This document shows, in pieces, positions 9,780-18,812 of a DNA stretch of 36,042 nucleotides. The notes under the pieces are model-generated. The model saw only the letters and a list, made by a program, of their open reading frames with translations. It was not told the DNA's origin and ran no database searches. Source of the DNA: Desulfosarcina sp. (GTDB taxonomy: Bacteria; Desulfobacterota; Desulfobacteria; Desulfobacterales; Desulfosarcinaceae); contig JABZFO010000190.1 in assembly GCA_014237405.1 (NCBI GenBank), positions 1-36,042 on the forward strand, in the 5' to 3' direction. Both the position numbers and the translations under genes were made by a program. Each line of letters begins with the position of its first letter. Position 1 is the stretch's first letter.

Positions 9780-9954
9780 TAGCTTTTAGCCATTAGCGGT
9801 TAGCTTTTGGATAAAACGGTTATAGAAACCTGTTTTGTAAAATAATAAGCTCTCTCCCATACTTTAAGTTTTCTAAAATCTCTCATTTCCACCCCTTTTT
9901 AATGCTAACGGCCACCCCTTTTTAATGCTAACGGCCAAACGCTAATAGCTAACT
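9780..9954. repeat. Short direct repeats in the tssC-hcp intergenic region
   Basis: A 23-bp unit is present twice in tandem without a gap (9889-9911 and 9912-9934; it starts CCACCCCTTTTT and ends AATGCTAACGG). Both sides carry looser TTAGCTTTTAG, CCATTAGCGGTTAGCTTTT and GCTAATAGCTAAC motifs that can pair with each other. The whole gap 9660-9990 holds no reading frame. It may contain the hcp promoter, but no convincing -35/-10 pair stands out. Confidence 0.7.
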
Positions 9955-9990
9955 GCACAGCTCGAAATTTTCATTGCAACGATACAACTA

Positions 9991-11487
9991 TTATCCCTTT
10001 GCCGGCGGCGGCAGTTCAGATACCAGGCGAAGAGAGACGGTCAACTCATCCAACTGATAATGGGGCCTCAGGAAGGCCACGGCTCGGTACGCTCCCGGCT
10101 TCCCGGGAATTTCACTCACATCCACCCGGGCCTCACGCAAAGGGTATTTGGCCTTGGCTTCCTGTCCGGCACTGTCGTCGGAAAGCACATAGTTGGTGAT
10201 CCAACGGTTGAGAAAATCCTCCGCGTTCTTGCGGCTCATGAAGCTGCCGATCTTATCTCGCATCATGGATTTCAGGTAGTGGGCAAAACGGGAAACCGCC
10301 AGGATGTATTGCAGCTGTGAAGAGAGCCGTGCATTGGCATTGGCGAAGTCGGTATCGTAAACCTTGGCCTTGTTGGCGGTCTGGGTGCTGAAAAACGCTG
10401 CGTAATCGGTCCCCTTGCAGTGAACCAGGGGAATAAACCCCAGATCGGCCAGTTCCTTTTCCCGCCGGTCGGTAATGGCGATCTCGGCGGGGCATTTGAG
10501 AGCCACTTCACCTTCATCCGTCTTAAAGGTGTGGGTCGGCAGCCCTTCGACCAACCCTCCGCCTTCCACTCCACGGATAGCGGCACACCAACTGTATTTG
10601 GCAAAGGCGTCGGTGAGTCGTGAGCCCATGGCATAGGCGGCATTACCCCACAGATATTTGCTGTGGTCGGTGCCGTCCACGTTTTCTTCAAAGTTAAAAG
10701 ACTCCGTGGGCACCGTTGCCTGGCCATAAGGCAGCCGCATGAGAATGTGGGGCAAGGTCAGTCCCACATATCGAGAATCTTCTGAATCACGAAAGGATTT
10801 CCATTTGGCATATTCCACACTCTGAAATATTTTTGCCATATCCCTTGGGTTGCCCAGTTCGGAAAATTCGTCCAGGTTGAACAGGTTGGCGGACGCTGCC
10901 GAGATAAACGGTGCATGGGCCGCCGCAGCCACGTGGGAAAGCTCTTCAAGCAGTGACATGTCCTGAGGGTGGTTGCTGAACTCGAAGTCTCCAATCAGCG
11001 CCCCGTAGGAAGCGCCGCCGAACATTCCGAACTCCTCTTCATAAATCTTTTTAAAAAGCGCAGACTGGTCGAACTCGCTTGCTTTTTCAAAATCCTTGAG
11101 CAAATCTTTTTTAGAGGCATTCATCACTCGTATCTTCAGCCGTTCCCCTGTTTCGCTCTGGTAGACCAGATAGCTCAAACCCCGCCACGACCCCTCCAGT
11201 TTCTGGAACTCTTCGGCGTGCATTACCTCGTTGAGTTGCCCCGATATCAATTTGTCAATCTGGGCAATTCGTGCATTGATCATGGCTTCCGTATCCTTGG
11301 ATACGGTCATGGTTCCTTCCATGATCTGGCCGACAAATTCGCTTATAATATCCTTGGCCCTACCCTTCTGGTTCTCTTCCCTTGCCATCCGGCCTTCACT
11401 GATGATTTGGTCAAGAATGCTCAGCTCTTCCGTTACCGCTTCAGCCGCTGCGGCCTCGGGCTGTGATTGTTGTTCCTTCTCAGTCAT
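9991..11487 (-). CDS. tssC: TssC (VipB), large T6SS sheath subunit
   Basis: A 498-aa TssC of normal size; together with TssB it builds the contractile sheath in the cytoplasm. Family signatures include EFQKLEGSWRGLSYLVYQSETG near residues 92-113, EEEFGMFGGASYGALIGDFEFSNHP, the helix-rich HVAAAAHAPFISAASANLF, YVGLTLPHILMRLPYG, and WGNAAYAMGSRLTDAFAKYSWCAAIRGVEGGG. The C-terminus PLREARVDVSEIPGKPGAYRAVAFLRPHYQLDELTVSLRLVSELP forms the sheath handshake strand. ATG 11487 is preceded by GGAGG; tssB ends 31 nt upstream, so the two are one operon. Confidence 0.98.
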   Translation of the reverse strand: MTEKEQQSQPEAAAAEAVTEELSILDQIISEGRMAREENQKGRAKDIISEFVGQIMEGTMTVSKDTEAMINARIAQIDKLISGQLNEVMHAEEFQKLEGSWRGLSYLVYQSETGERLKIRVMNASKKDLLKDFEKASEFDQSALFKKIYEEEFGMFGGASYGALIGDFEFSNHPQDMSLLEELSHVAAAAHAPFISAASANLFNLDEFSELGNPRDMAKIFQSVEYAKWKSFRDSEDSRYVGLTLPHILMRLPYGQATVPTESFNFEENVDGTDHSKYLWGNAAYAMGSRLTDAFAKYSWCAAIRGVEGGGLVEGLPTHTFKTDEGEVALKCPAEIAITDRREKELADLGFIPLVHCKGTDYAAFFSTQTANKAKVYDTDFANANARLSSQLQYILAVSRFAHYLKSMMRDKIGSFMSRKNAEDFLNRWITNYVLSDDSAGQEAKAKYPLREARVDVSEIPGKPGAYRAVAFLRPHYQLDELTVSLRLVSELPPPAKG

Positions 11488-11518
11488 AGCACCCTACCTC
11501 CATTATACGTTATGCGGA

Positions 11519-12028
11519 TTAATCCTCTTTTTTCTCGGCGCCTGCCTCTTGACCCAGCTTTTCCAAGGAGTCGGTGTTGGCCAATACATCCTGAAGCAGT
11601 TCATCCAGTTTATCGTTTCCGTCCAGTTTGCCAAGCAGTTCACTGAGCCGCTTCCGTGTTTCAACAAGTTTTCTTACCGGTTCGATCTGTTGCGCCACCT
11701 TCTCGGGGTGGAAATCGTCCATATTTTTAAATCTCAATTCCACAGCCATCTTGCTGTCGTCATCGGTCAGTTTGTTGTCCACCTTGTAAGCCAGCCGTGG
11801 TTTTACTCCGGCCAGCACCTGGTTGAAATTGTCCCGATCAATCTCAATGAATTTGCGGTCCTTCATCTTGGGCAGCGGTTCGTCCGGTTTGCCGGAAAGA
11901 TCTGCCAGTACACCAACTACAAAGGGAATTTCCTTCATTTCAATGGCATCACCGACCTCTACATCGTAAGTGATCTGAACTCGCGGTGACCGCACCCGAT
12001 CCAGTGTGTGTTGCCGACTTTCAGCCAT
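11519..12028 (-). CDS. tssB: TssB (VipA), small T6SS sheath subunit
   Basis: A 169-aa protein when started at ATG 12028, the start chosen because AAGGAGGA lies 6 nt upstream and because MAESRQHTLDRVRSPRVQITYDVEVG is a normal family N-terminus. The longer frame beginning at 12076 adds 16 residues that do not look like TssB. Conserved features: EIPFVVGVLADLSGKPDEPLPKMKDRKFIEIDRDNFNQVLAGVKPRLAYKVDN, followed by the VELRFKNMDDFHPEKVAQQI helix region. It is separated from tssA by 248 nt occupied mostly by a MITE-like element. Confidence 0.97.
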   Translation of the reverse strand: MAESRQHTLDRVRSPRVQITYDVEVGDAIEMKEIPFVVGVLADLSGKPDEPLPKMKDRKFIEIDRDNFNQVLAGVKPRLAYKVDNKLTDDDSKMAVELRFKNMDDFHPEKVAQQIEPVRKLVETRKRLSELLGKLDGNDKLDELLQDVLANTDSLEKLGQEAGAEKKED

Positions 12029-12121
12029 GGCCTTCCTCCTTTCGGGAAACCGGCATGGGCGATGGCCTAAGGCCAACCATTCCCTGCCTATTTATGGGTA
12101 TTTATCTTCGTTCTTTTAAGA

Positions 12122-12280
12122 TTGATGAACTCGTAAAAAGTCTTGGGATCGTCATGCCGGACATGATCCGGCATCCAGAACATACTGAATGTACTGGATA
12201 GCGCTAATGCTTCACTACGTGCCCGGCTTTCGCCGGAATGACAAGAAAACGGACAAATTGACTTTTTACGAATCCATCAA
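12122..12280. mobile_element. MITE-like element, family A copy 2, covering the tssA stop codon
   Basis: The left end (12122, TTGATGAACTCGTAAAAAGTC) and right end (to 12280) are imperfect inverted repeats of about 21 bp. The same internal hairpins as in the copy at 8448-8584 are present, with about 20 extra bases in the centre (GATAGCGCTAATGCTTCACT). If the ends are read as GATG...CATC, the element is flanked on both sides by AAGATT, a possible target duplication. The right end includes bases 12277-12279, the TGA stop codon of tssA, so insertion has set or reset the tssA C-terminus. Confidence 0.8.
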
Positions 12281-13599
12281 GATTGACGATACGAAAGCGC
12301 CTTTGTTAAATCGATAGTGCACATTTTTTTAAATAGCTCTTCCGCGCGATTAGCGTCGTCCCCGCCGGCCTCACTTTGAATCAAGCACTGATAAAGCGCA
12401 CCGAGCACTTCAGCAATCCAAACCGGTGACTCCCAGCGATCGAGGCCGATCTCTTCAATTAATGTATTGAGCTCTTCTGCAATGGGTCTGGCTAAATCGG
12501 GCCGATTGGTTCGGAGGCACAATTTGGCCATGAGCAGCCGGTATCTGTTTCTCGCCCGGATGCTGGAAGCGCTGCAGGAGGCGGCAAAGAGGGTGTCCAG
12601 CGCTTTTTTAAGGCCATGATTCTTCTGTACGGTCAGTGCGCTGTTCCACACAGCGGTCTCCTGAGACTCGTTATCGGAGACTTTACCCAGAAGAACCTGT
12701 CCTTGAGCCGGTAGAGCGGAAACGGGTGTTTCTGAGGCGATATCACCTTCATCGAGTTCCCCGCCGGTATCTTCGATGCCGGCATTATCGGTATCGGCAT
12801 CATCCTCAGGTTCCGGATCGGGTTCCAGTTCCCGCTTCTGCTTAAGGGTCTTTTTTACAAACCGTTCGTACTCTTCTATCGCCTGCTGCAGATCTGCCGT
12901 TCGGGGGGCATCCTTTCCAAACTTTTCATCAAGGAGATTGTCAAACCGGTTGAAGGCTTCTGTACATTCGACGACAAGATCGTTCAATTCAACGTAAAAC
13001 GCCTTGGAAGATTTGACGACTGCAGACTCGAACTCTTCAACCGTGGGCTTGCCGTCTGCAATCATTTCTTCCCGGTCCTGCTTTTTTGCACTATCCAAAG
13101 AATCCGCATCCGATCCCACCTGGATAGAATCCTGCCATTTCACCCATGAATACCCGGGAGTTGTCGATGTATCGGTGAGGGGGATCTCCTTGATGGGCAG
13201 CCAGAGCTTTGCATTCATATACTCCAGGGGCCCGATCCGGAAATCCAAATCGTCATCCTCGATTTCCGGATAGAGGTGATCCCAGAAATTTTCCATCAGC
13301 CCGTTAATCAGATTCAAGCCGTCCTTCAGCCCATGAAATCCTTCTGTTTTAATGAGGGCTTCCAGAAGCCATGCAGCAATCTGAAGGTCTTTGGTCCGGT
13401 TTGTCAGTGCTTCCTCAGCTAAAGCGGCCACCTCATTCCATTCCGCGGTTTTGATCTCCCGATCCCAATCCCCCCGGTCCAGCAGGTCGTCCTCCCGCCT
13501 GGCTTCCTGAATGGCATCGTAAGTGGGATCGTACCGCAGGTTTTCTCCTGCCGGGTTATCCCCTTCAATGGGATTGAGAATGACTTCAAGATCAATCAA
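12277..13599 (-). CDS. tssA: TssA, T6SS baseplate/sheath assembly factor (ImpA family)
   Basis: A 440-aa ImpA-domain protein. The N-terminal domain (about 8-125) has the family signature NPAGENLRYDPTYDAIQEARRED, LLEALIKTEGFHGLKDGLNLINGLMENFWDHLYPE and DFRIGPLEYMN. A charged, Asp/Glu-rich linker (about 255-290: EPDPEPEDDADTDNAG...) precedes a C-terminal helical domain that probably oligomerises. TssA primes baseplate and sheath assembly. The start is TTG 13599 with AAGGGG upstream; no ATG fits. The last codons CGT-CAA-TCT-TGA run into the MITE-like element, which supplies the stop; the native C-terminus may have been a little longer. tagJ ends 30 nt upstream. Confidence 0.94.
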   Translation of the reverse strand: MIDLEVILNPIEGDNPAGENLRYDPTYDAIQEARREDDLLDRGDWDREIKTAEWNEVAALAEEALTNRTKDLQIAAWLLEALIKTEGFHGLKDGLNLINGLMENFWDHLYPEIEDDDLDFRIGPLEYMNAKLWLPIKEIPLTDTSTTPGYSWVKWQDSIQVGSDADSLDSAKKQDREEMIADGKPTVEEFESAVVKSSKAFYVELNDLVVECTEAFNRFDNLLDEKFGKDAPRTADLQQAIEEYERFVKKTLKQKRELEPDPEPEDDADTDNAGIEDTGGELDEGDIASETPVSALPAQGQVLLGKVSDNESQETAVWNSALTVQKNHGLKKALDTLFAASCSASSIRARNRYRLLMAKLCLRTNRPDLARPIAEELNTLIEEIGLDRWESPVWIAEVLGALYQCLIQSEAGGDDANRAEELFKKMCTIDLTKALSYRQS

Positions 13600-13629
13600 T
13601 GGTTTTCCCCTTGGTATGAAATAGATAAC

Positions 13630-14427
13630 TTAGTCATCGGCAAGAATGAATACCACTTCTCCCAGTTCAAGAATCCCTATATCCTGGTCCCCCACCTGAA
13701 AAACACGCTGTCCAACCGCTCGGCAGAGTTTGTCGCCCAGGGGCTTCCAGTCCGTCATTCTTCCGCTCCGGATCCGATCATCATCGTTTTTAAATGAAAA
13801 TGGATACATTACGGGCAGGAAGCATCCCATGGTGAGCCCTTCCCATGTGGTAATATGTCCTTTTGCCCAGATCAGATCGATCAGTGTCTTGGGCGGCGAA
13901 ACCACAAGCTCCCTGATATTCGATATGGGCACCCACACATACCGCTCATACTCGATCGCTTCGATAAAGCATGAGACAGCGGGATCCGTGTCCATAAACC
14001 CGTTGAAAGGGATCCCGTTCATCTTTCCGCGAATGGTGGGAAGGGCAGCCGCAACAGTCTCTAATTGCGTATGGGCCTCGTCGAACGCACCATTGGCGAT
14101 ATTCGCCAGGGCATCAAAAAACATGTCAACGTAATGCGGCACTTCAGGGAAAAAATCAGGACGCTTTTTAAGTGTCCACACGTCTATCCGTTCTTTTTCC
14201 GCCTGAATCAGATTTTTATACACTTCAACGGTAGGATCCGGCACCGGACTCTGGGATGCGGCGATTTCCAGGTGGCGCCGGGCTTTGTCCCACTCGCCCA
14301 GAAAGAGAAGGACCTGAAACAGCAAAGATCTTGCGCCTGCGTCAGTCGGTTTATTTTTAACCGATTCTATCAGCGCGGCTCTGGCCTCTGTGAGACGGCC
14401 GTCTTTAATAAGCGTCTTCGGATCCAT
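13630..14427 (-). CDS. tagJ: TagJ (ImpE/SciE), T6SS accessory protein
   Basis: A 265-aa ImpE-family protein. The N-terminal half is TPR-like (LIKDGRLTEARAALIESVKNKPTDAGARSLLFQVLLFLGEWDKARRHLEIA). The C-terminal half has the family signature DPAVSCFIEAIEYERYVWVPISNIREL and GHITTWEGLTMGCFLPVMYPFSF. TagJ (HsiE1) binds TssB and helps recruit ClpV to the sheath in systems that have it. ATG 14427 has AAGGA 7 nt upstream. The gene lies 147 nt after tagF and 30 nt before tssA, so tagJ-tssA form one unit. The AT-rich gap 14428-14574 may hold a promoter for this unit; nothing decisive is visible there. Confidence 0.93.
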   Translation of the reverse strand: MDPKTLIKDGRLTEARAALIESVKNKPTDAGARSLLFQVLLFLGEWDKARRHLEIAASQSPVPDPTVEVYKNLIQAEKERIDVWTLKKRPDFFPEVPHYVDMFFDALANIANGAFDEAHTQLETVAAALPTIRGKMNGIPFNGFMDTDPAVSCFIEAIEYERYVWVPISNIRELVVSPPKTLIDLIWAKGHITTWEGLTMGCFLPVMYPFSFKNDDDRIRSGRMTDWKPLGDKLCRAVGQRVFQVGDQDIGILELGEVVFILADD

Positions 14428-14574
14428 ATAAAAATCCTTGTAATGTAAATCAACCTACGGTTGTTAGAAAAATGGGTCGTTCGTTCGGTACGTTCAGTAC
14501 AGAGAAATGAGCTGAGGCAGCATGGAACAATATCATTTATAGATTTTTTATTATAATACTTTTTTTTAAGGCCG

Positions 14575-15333
14575 TCAAACTGACCATAAGACGGAAAAGT
14601 CGTCCGGTGCCAATGGTCGGCTGTATAGTGCAAGAAAGGTTTTTTCCGAGCTGCCGCCCATGAACACGGTGTTCGGAATAGGCGAATGACAATCCTTCAG
14701 CGCCAGGTGCCATGCGCCTGCCAGCTGAAATGGATCCACGGATCCCTGGCCGTCCAGCGGTATGAACAGCTGGCCTTCTGTTTCAAGCACCCTCACTTTT
14801 TCCCTGACATCGGACAATATAATTTTTTTATTTTTCCATTCCGGGTGATCTTCGGCTTGTTCCTTGCGGTCCAGTTGCCTTGCCTGCCGCCATTGTTTCC
14901 GGGGCGTCTCCAGATGATTAATATCATTCCTCAGCTGATCCAGGCTTCTTAGCCGTCGTGTGGCTGCATACTCAAGCGTCTCCCAGGTCGGTCCCAGACC
15001 AACCAGCATCAAATGCCAGGACTTCTCCCATTGGTCCAAGGCACCCTCCCCGATGATCATCATGGGATAGGGTCTTCCGATGCTGTCACTGCTGCTTCTT
15101 CCTAAACCGCAAAGCGTGACCCCTTTCTTCTGCCCTTTCGCCCAGAAGCGCCATGAGCAGACCGTGTTCCGGCGCGAATTTTCAGAAAGCCGTTGAAATC
15201 CGGCGTCTACCCATTTTGCAAAAGCGCTTGCCATCGGCGATGTCAGACGAATCTGAAAATAGTCTTTGGCCACGGGATGCTTGCCGAATACCGTCCAGTC
15301 CCAGCTGGACCCGCCAATCAGTTTGCCCAGCAT
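14575..15333 (-). CDS. tagF: TagF (ImpM), post-translational T6SS regulator
   Basis: A 252-aa ImpM/TagF-domain protein. Signatures: WDWTVFGKHPVAKDYFQIRL (the GK.P..GDF-like start), FAKWVDAGFQRLSE, and DSIGRPYPMMIIGEG. The domain is followed by a less conserved C-terminal half. In Pseudomonas TagF represses T6SS firing independently of, or through, Fha. ATG 15333 overlaps the tssM stop by 16 nt and uses AGGAAA inside tssM, so the two are translationally coupled. No PppA phosphatase domain is fused, unlike the TagF-PppA fusions in some bacteria. Confidence 0.92.
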   Translation of the reverse strand: MLGKLIGGSSWDWTVFGKHPVAKDYFQIRLTSPMASAFAKWVDAGFQRLSENSRRNTVCSWRFWAKGQKKGVTLCGLGRSSSDSIGRPYPMMIIGEGALDQWEKSWHLMLVGLGPTWETLEYAATRRLRSLDQLRNDINHLETPRKQWRQARQLDRKEQAEDHPEWKNKKIILSDVREKVRVLETEGQLFIPLDGQGSVDPFQLAGAWHLALKDCHSPIPNTVFMGGSSEKTFLALYSRPLAPDDFSVLWSV

Positions 15334-18300
15334 TTGGCGATTTCCTGAGGGACTCTACCCGGAGTTGCTTGGAGAAAACGAAGCACTTTCCGATGCCCTG
15401 AGAACTGGTATTTTGCTGTAATTTTTTTAACCCGCATTCGTTTCAATGCAGCCGCCTGTTCAGGAAAGTCGTCAGGACGAAAGGTACGCTGTCCTGTCTT
15501 GAAGTCATTCAGGAACCGTGGAAAGCCGAGATACCCGTCGTATACTTTCGTCAGGACAAGGTTTCCTATCTCGATCTTGAACACCACGTCTCCGCAATTT
15601 TGCGCGGACCATTTGAACGTTTTTTTTACTGGATAGTGAAGATTGATCAGCCGTTTCCTCTCTTCGCCACACTGAAGCTCCAGCTTGGTGGCATGGGGCT
15701 TGATTGCAGCCTCTTTATTGGCATCCGTCGGGTAGGCTTTGATCGATACATTATAACTCGATGCAACGGGTTTGGCCACGCTTGCACCGCGGGTTAAAAA
15801 AGTGAAGAAACCAGGGTTAAATTCCAGGGCTCTCCCGTCAATTTTTCTGGCGTGGTATTTCTTGGCCCGGCTTCGATCGATGAACGGGGCGGCGGGCCCT
15901 TTAATAAAATTTACGGCATACCCGCCGCTTCCCATTAGCAGTTTGTTGAGGTTCGTTCCTCTGGGTAGATCCTGAACCTCTAAAACGACCTCTTTTTCCC
16001 AGATGCTTTGGAGCTGGCACTGGGCTTCCCGGATTACATACTCATGATAAAACCGAATCGGGCCATTGACAAGACTCCAGAACAGATCGGTCTCCTTGTT
16101 TCTTTTACCCATCACCATTCTCAGTTTCTTCTCACCCTGTTGAGCCTTGAAAAACGGCGAATCTCCAGTCGCCGGATCTTCACCATACAGATCAGATGCC
16201 ACCTTAAACGCAGTCTTTCTTGAATCGGTGACAGCACTAAGCGCTTTCAGTGCATCTTGATATTGCTTATACGCCTTAGCCGCTTCCATCCGGTCCTCGA
16301 ATTTGAATGCATCACCGGCTTGGATACCGGATTCATATTCCAGACGATTGAGCTTTGATTTGACCTTTGCCGTCGTTCGTTTAATGATTCCGGGTGTGGC
16401 GGTCCCTTTTTTTCCAATTGTTTTGGCCTGGATCCGTGTATCCCGGAACCGATATATGAGATCGACCCATTCAGGCGCATGCTCCTGACTCCTAAAAGGC
16501 GTCAACGATTCGGCCATCTGAGCCATCAGTTGAAAATACGGTCCCTGATCGGTGGGCAGATCCGTACCGGTTTGCTGCCACATGTCGCGGTCGCTCAGTC
16601 GTTTGGGCCCATTGGGAAAATACCTGGCAAAGGATTGCCACTGGCCGATGTAAGCATCGGCATACCAGTTCTGAAAATCAAGTTTCTGGGATCCGATGGA
16701 AAGGGGCTCGAACAGTGCGGACTCAACCTCGGCAATATAACCGTTGACGGCATCTTGCCCCCGGGGGGTAAACGCCGGGGGTACAAAAACCTCCTCCGGA
16801 TCCGGGGAAAGCCCTTGCCAGAAATCGTCCATGTGCACACCGGCCACCTCACCGTTAATATTAACCCAGTTGATCATCCAGTTCAAGTTGGCCCCTTCAA
16901 GGGTCAAAATATGCTTCAGCCAGGTCTGAAGATCCGTCAACTGGTCATTGAGCAAGGTATCATTCCGCCGCCACGTTAAGTAATAAAGGTGATGGCCGCC
17001 TATCTGGTCGGTAATTTCATCGATCACCGTCATCTCCATCAAATCTCCCGAATAGGCAACCGCCGGCAGTACAGTTAAAGATTCCATCTCGTTGTCCTGC
17101 AGCCTGGTCTTCAGCAGGTTAATACGCCTGGCCAGATGCATGGCATGGCGACCCATTACCTCAGGTGGCGTGGCCGCGGAGAATCGGGTCATTCGGTCGC
17201 TCATCTGTTTATCGAAATCCTTCAGGAAACCGGATTCAAACATCTGGCAATATTTCTGCTTCAGCCCAGCCTCCACACGGTTGCTTTCTTGAAGTCCCAG
17301 CCGAGGAATCCACCAGTTCATATTCTGCTGCTCGATATTGACAATAGCCTGCCTGAAACGCTCCATGGTCAGTGTGTCTGTAGTGATATCACCTTGCATG
17401 ATCGGTGCGCTGGAAAACGATTTGGAAACATCCCTGAGTGTCTTCAGGTTTTTAACAAAAGAAAAACTGAGCAGCCCGCAGGCGGCAATAACCACCGCCA
17501 CCCAGGCGGTCAGGCCCAGACTTCGGGTCAACCGGCTCCATTGGATGGTTTTCTGGGTGGGTGCAAACAGTTTTCTGTCGCCGGGGAGGATCTTTGAGAA
17601 AAAATCGTGAAGAAACAGCCCACGATTGGTCCCGGGGAGTACTTCCTTTTCACCGATCAGCCCGAGTTCACTGAGAAAATGGGAATACGGGGTGCCTTCC
17701 TGACGTCCGCTGCTGAAATAGATCCCCCTGAGTATCGGTGTCTCCTGGTACGGATTTTCCTGAAAAGCGCCTCGCATGAAAGCGGCCAGCCCGGACTCGA
17801 GCTTTTCAAACTCCTGAGGGAAAAGAAGCAGAGGCGGGTCCACCGATTTTCCCCTTGATCGGCTCTCGTTGAGGATCAGCAGGCGCAACTCCTTGAGCCG
17901 CTCCCCCATATCGTCCATGGTGTTTTTGCAAAAGCCGGCCACATCGACACTGAGTTCGGTATTCAGATTTCCCATGGCCTGCTGAAGAATAGGTTCTTCC
18001 AAATGATCACAGAAACGCACCGCCCCCTGGACCAGATCGCATTTGGTTACCATGATGAACACAGGAAACTTTGCGCCCAGCACGCGCATGAGTTCGTCGA
18101 TCCTTCGCCGAATGCTTTTGCCGACCGTCTCCAGTACGGCAGCGTCATCCTGCAGCATCTGGTCCGCGGCAACGGTCACCACAAGCCCGTTGAGGGGTTC
18201 TTTCTTTCGGAAGCGGGACAGGAGGGAGAGGAACTTCTGCCATTCATCCTTATCCCTGCCTTCATCCACCGGAATAGCATATCGGCCTGCCGTATCGAGC

Positions 18301-18812
18301 AGTACCGCCTGTTCGAAAAACCACCAGTCGCAATTCCGTGTTCCAGAAATGCCGGAGACGCGACTCACTTCGGCAAATGGAGAAGAAAGGTCTGCACCTT
18401 GAATGGCCGTTGTTTTTCCGGAACCGCTTTCGCCGATCACCATGTACCATGGCAGCACGTACAGCGGATTTCCATATTTCTTAAGATGGGACTTTCGAAG
18501 GGCGTTGATGGCCTCTTTCCAGCGATCTTGAAGCTCGCGAGATCCGGCCTGCTGGCCTTTATCAAGCGATTTAATCCGGGATTCGTCCTCTGCTATAACC
18601 TGGTGTACGAATTGTTTTTCACTTCTTCTGGCCAGCAGCTTTTTAATAAAAATCACAAAAAGGATGATTCCGAGTAACCCGAGCAGGAAGAAAAATCCGA
18701 CCCACCACGGCCATCCAGCCATCAATACCAATCCGAAGATCAGAAGAAGAACCAAAACGGCAAGAAAAAGAAAAAGGAGCACTTTGAGGGTCTTCATGAT
18801 GAATGATTTCAT
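15318..18812 (-). CDS. tssM: TssM (IcmF), inner-membrane core of the T6SS membrane complex
   Basis: A 1164-aa IcmF-family protein. Two N-terminal membrane segments (about 9-31 and 35-57) are followed by a cytoplasmic NTPase domain with an intact Walker A GESGSGKTT at 127-135 and a Walker B-like LLDTAGRYAIP. A third membrane segment is near 430-450 (WVAVVIAACGLLSFSFV). The large periplasmic part contacts TssJ and ends with a beta-rich domain. Start ATG 18812 directly abuts the tssL stop (TAAATG). A second ATG five codons in has no better ribosome site. Full-length and apparently functional. Confidence 0.97.
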   Translation of the reverse strand: MKSFIMKTLKVLLFLFLAVLVLLLIFGLVLMAGWPWWVGFFFLLGLLGIILFVIFIKKLLARRSEKQFVHQVIAEDESRIKSLDKGQQAGSRELQDRWKEAINALRKSHLKKYGNPLYVLPWYMVIGESGSGKTTAIQGADLSSPFAEVSRVSGISGTRNCDWWFFEQAVLLDTAGRYAIPVDEGRDKDEWQKFLSLLSRFRKKEPLNGLVVTVAADQMLQDDAAVLETVGKSIRRRIDELMRVLGAKFPVFIMVTKCDLVQGAVRFCDHLEEPILQQAMGNLNTELSVDVAGFCKNTMDDMGERLKELRLLILNESRSRGKSVDPPLLLFPQEFEKLESGLAAFMRGAFQENPYQETPILRGIYFSSGRQEGTPYSHFLSELGLIGEKEVLPGTNRGLFLHDFFSKILPGDRKLFAPTQKTIQWSRLTRSLGLTAWVAVVIAACGLLSFSFVKNLKTLRDVSKSFSSAPIMQGDITTDTLTMERFRQAIVNIEQQNMNWWIPRLGLQESNRVEAGLKQKYCQMFESGFLKDFDKQMSDRMTRFSAATPPEVMGRHAMHLARRINLLKTRLQDNEMESLTVLPAVAYSGDLMEMTVIDEITDQIGGHHLYYLTWRRNDTLLNDQLTDLQTWLKHILTLEGANLNWMINWVNINGEVAGVHMDDFWQGLSPDPEEVFVPPAFTPRGQDAVNGYIAEVESALFEPLSIGSQKLDFQNWYADAYIGQWQSFARYFPNGPKRLSDRDMWQQTGTDLPTDQGPYFQLMAQMAESLTPFRSQEHAPEWVDLIYRFRDTRIQAKTIGKKGTATPGIIKRTTAKVKSKLNRLEYESGIQAGDAFKFEDRMEAAKAYKQYQDALKALSAVTDSRKTAFKVASDLYGEDPATGDSPFFKAQQGEKKLRMVMGKRNKETDLFWSLVNGPIRFYHEYVIREAQCQLQSIWEKEVVLEVQDLPRGTNLNKLLMGSGGYAVNFIKGPAAPFIDRSRAKKYHARKIDGRALEFNPGFFTFLTRGASVAKPVASSYNVSIKAYPTDANKEAAIKPHATKLELQCGEERKRLINLHYPVKKTFKWSAQNCGDVVFKIEIGNLVLTKVYDGYLGFPRFLNDFKTGQRTFRPDDFPEQAAALKRMRVKKITAKYQFSGHRKVLRFLQATPGRVPQEIAKCWAN

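Noticed and set aside
14370..14633. 87-aa frame between tagF and tagJ
   Set aside because: Overlaps both neighbours out of frame and has no recognisable domain; the AT-rich gap is better seen as intergenic.
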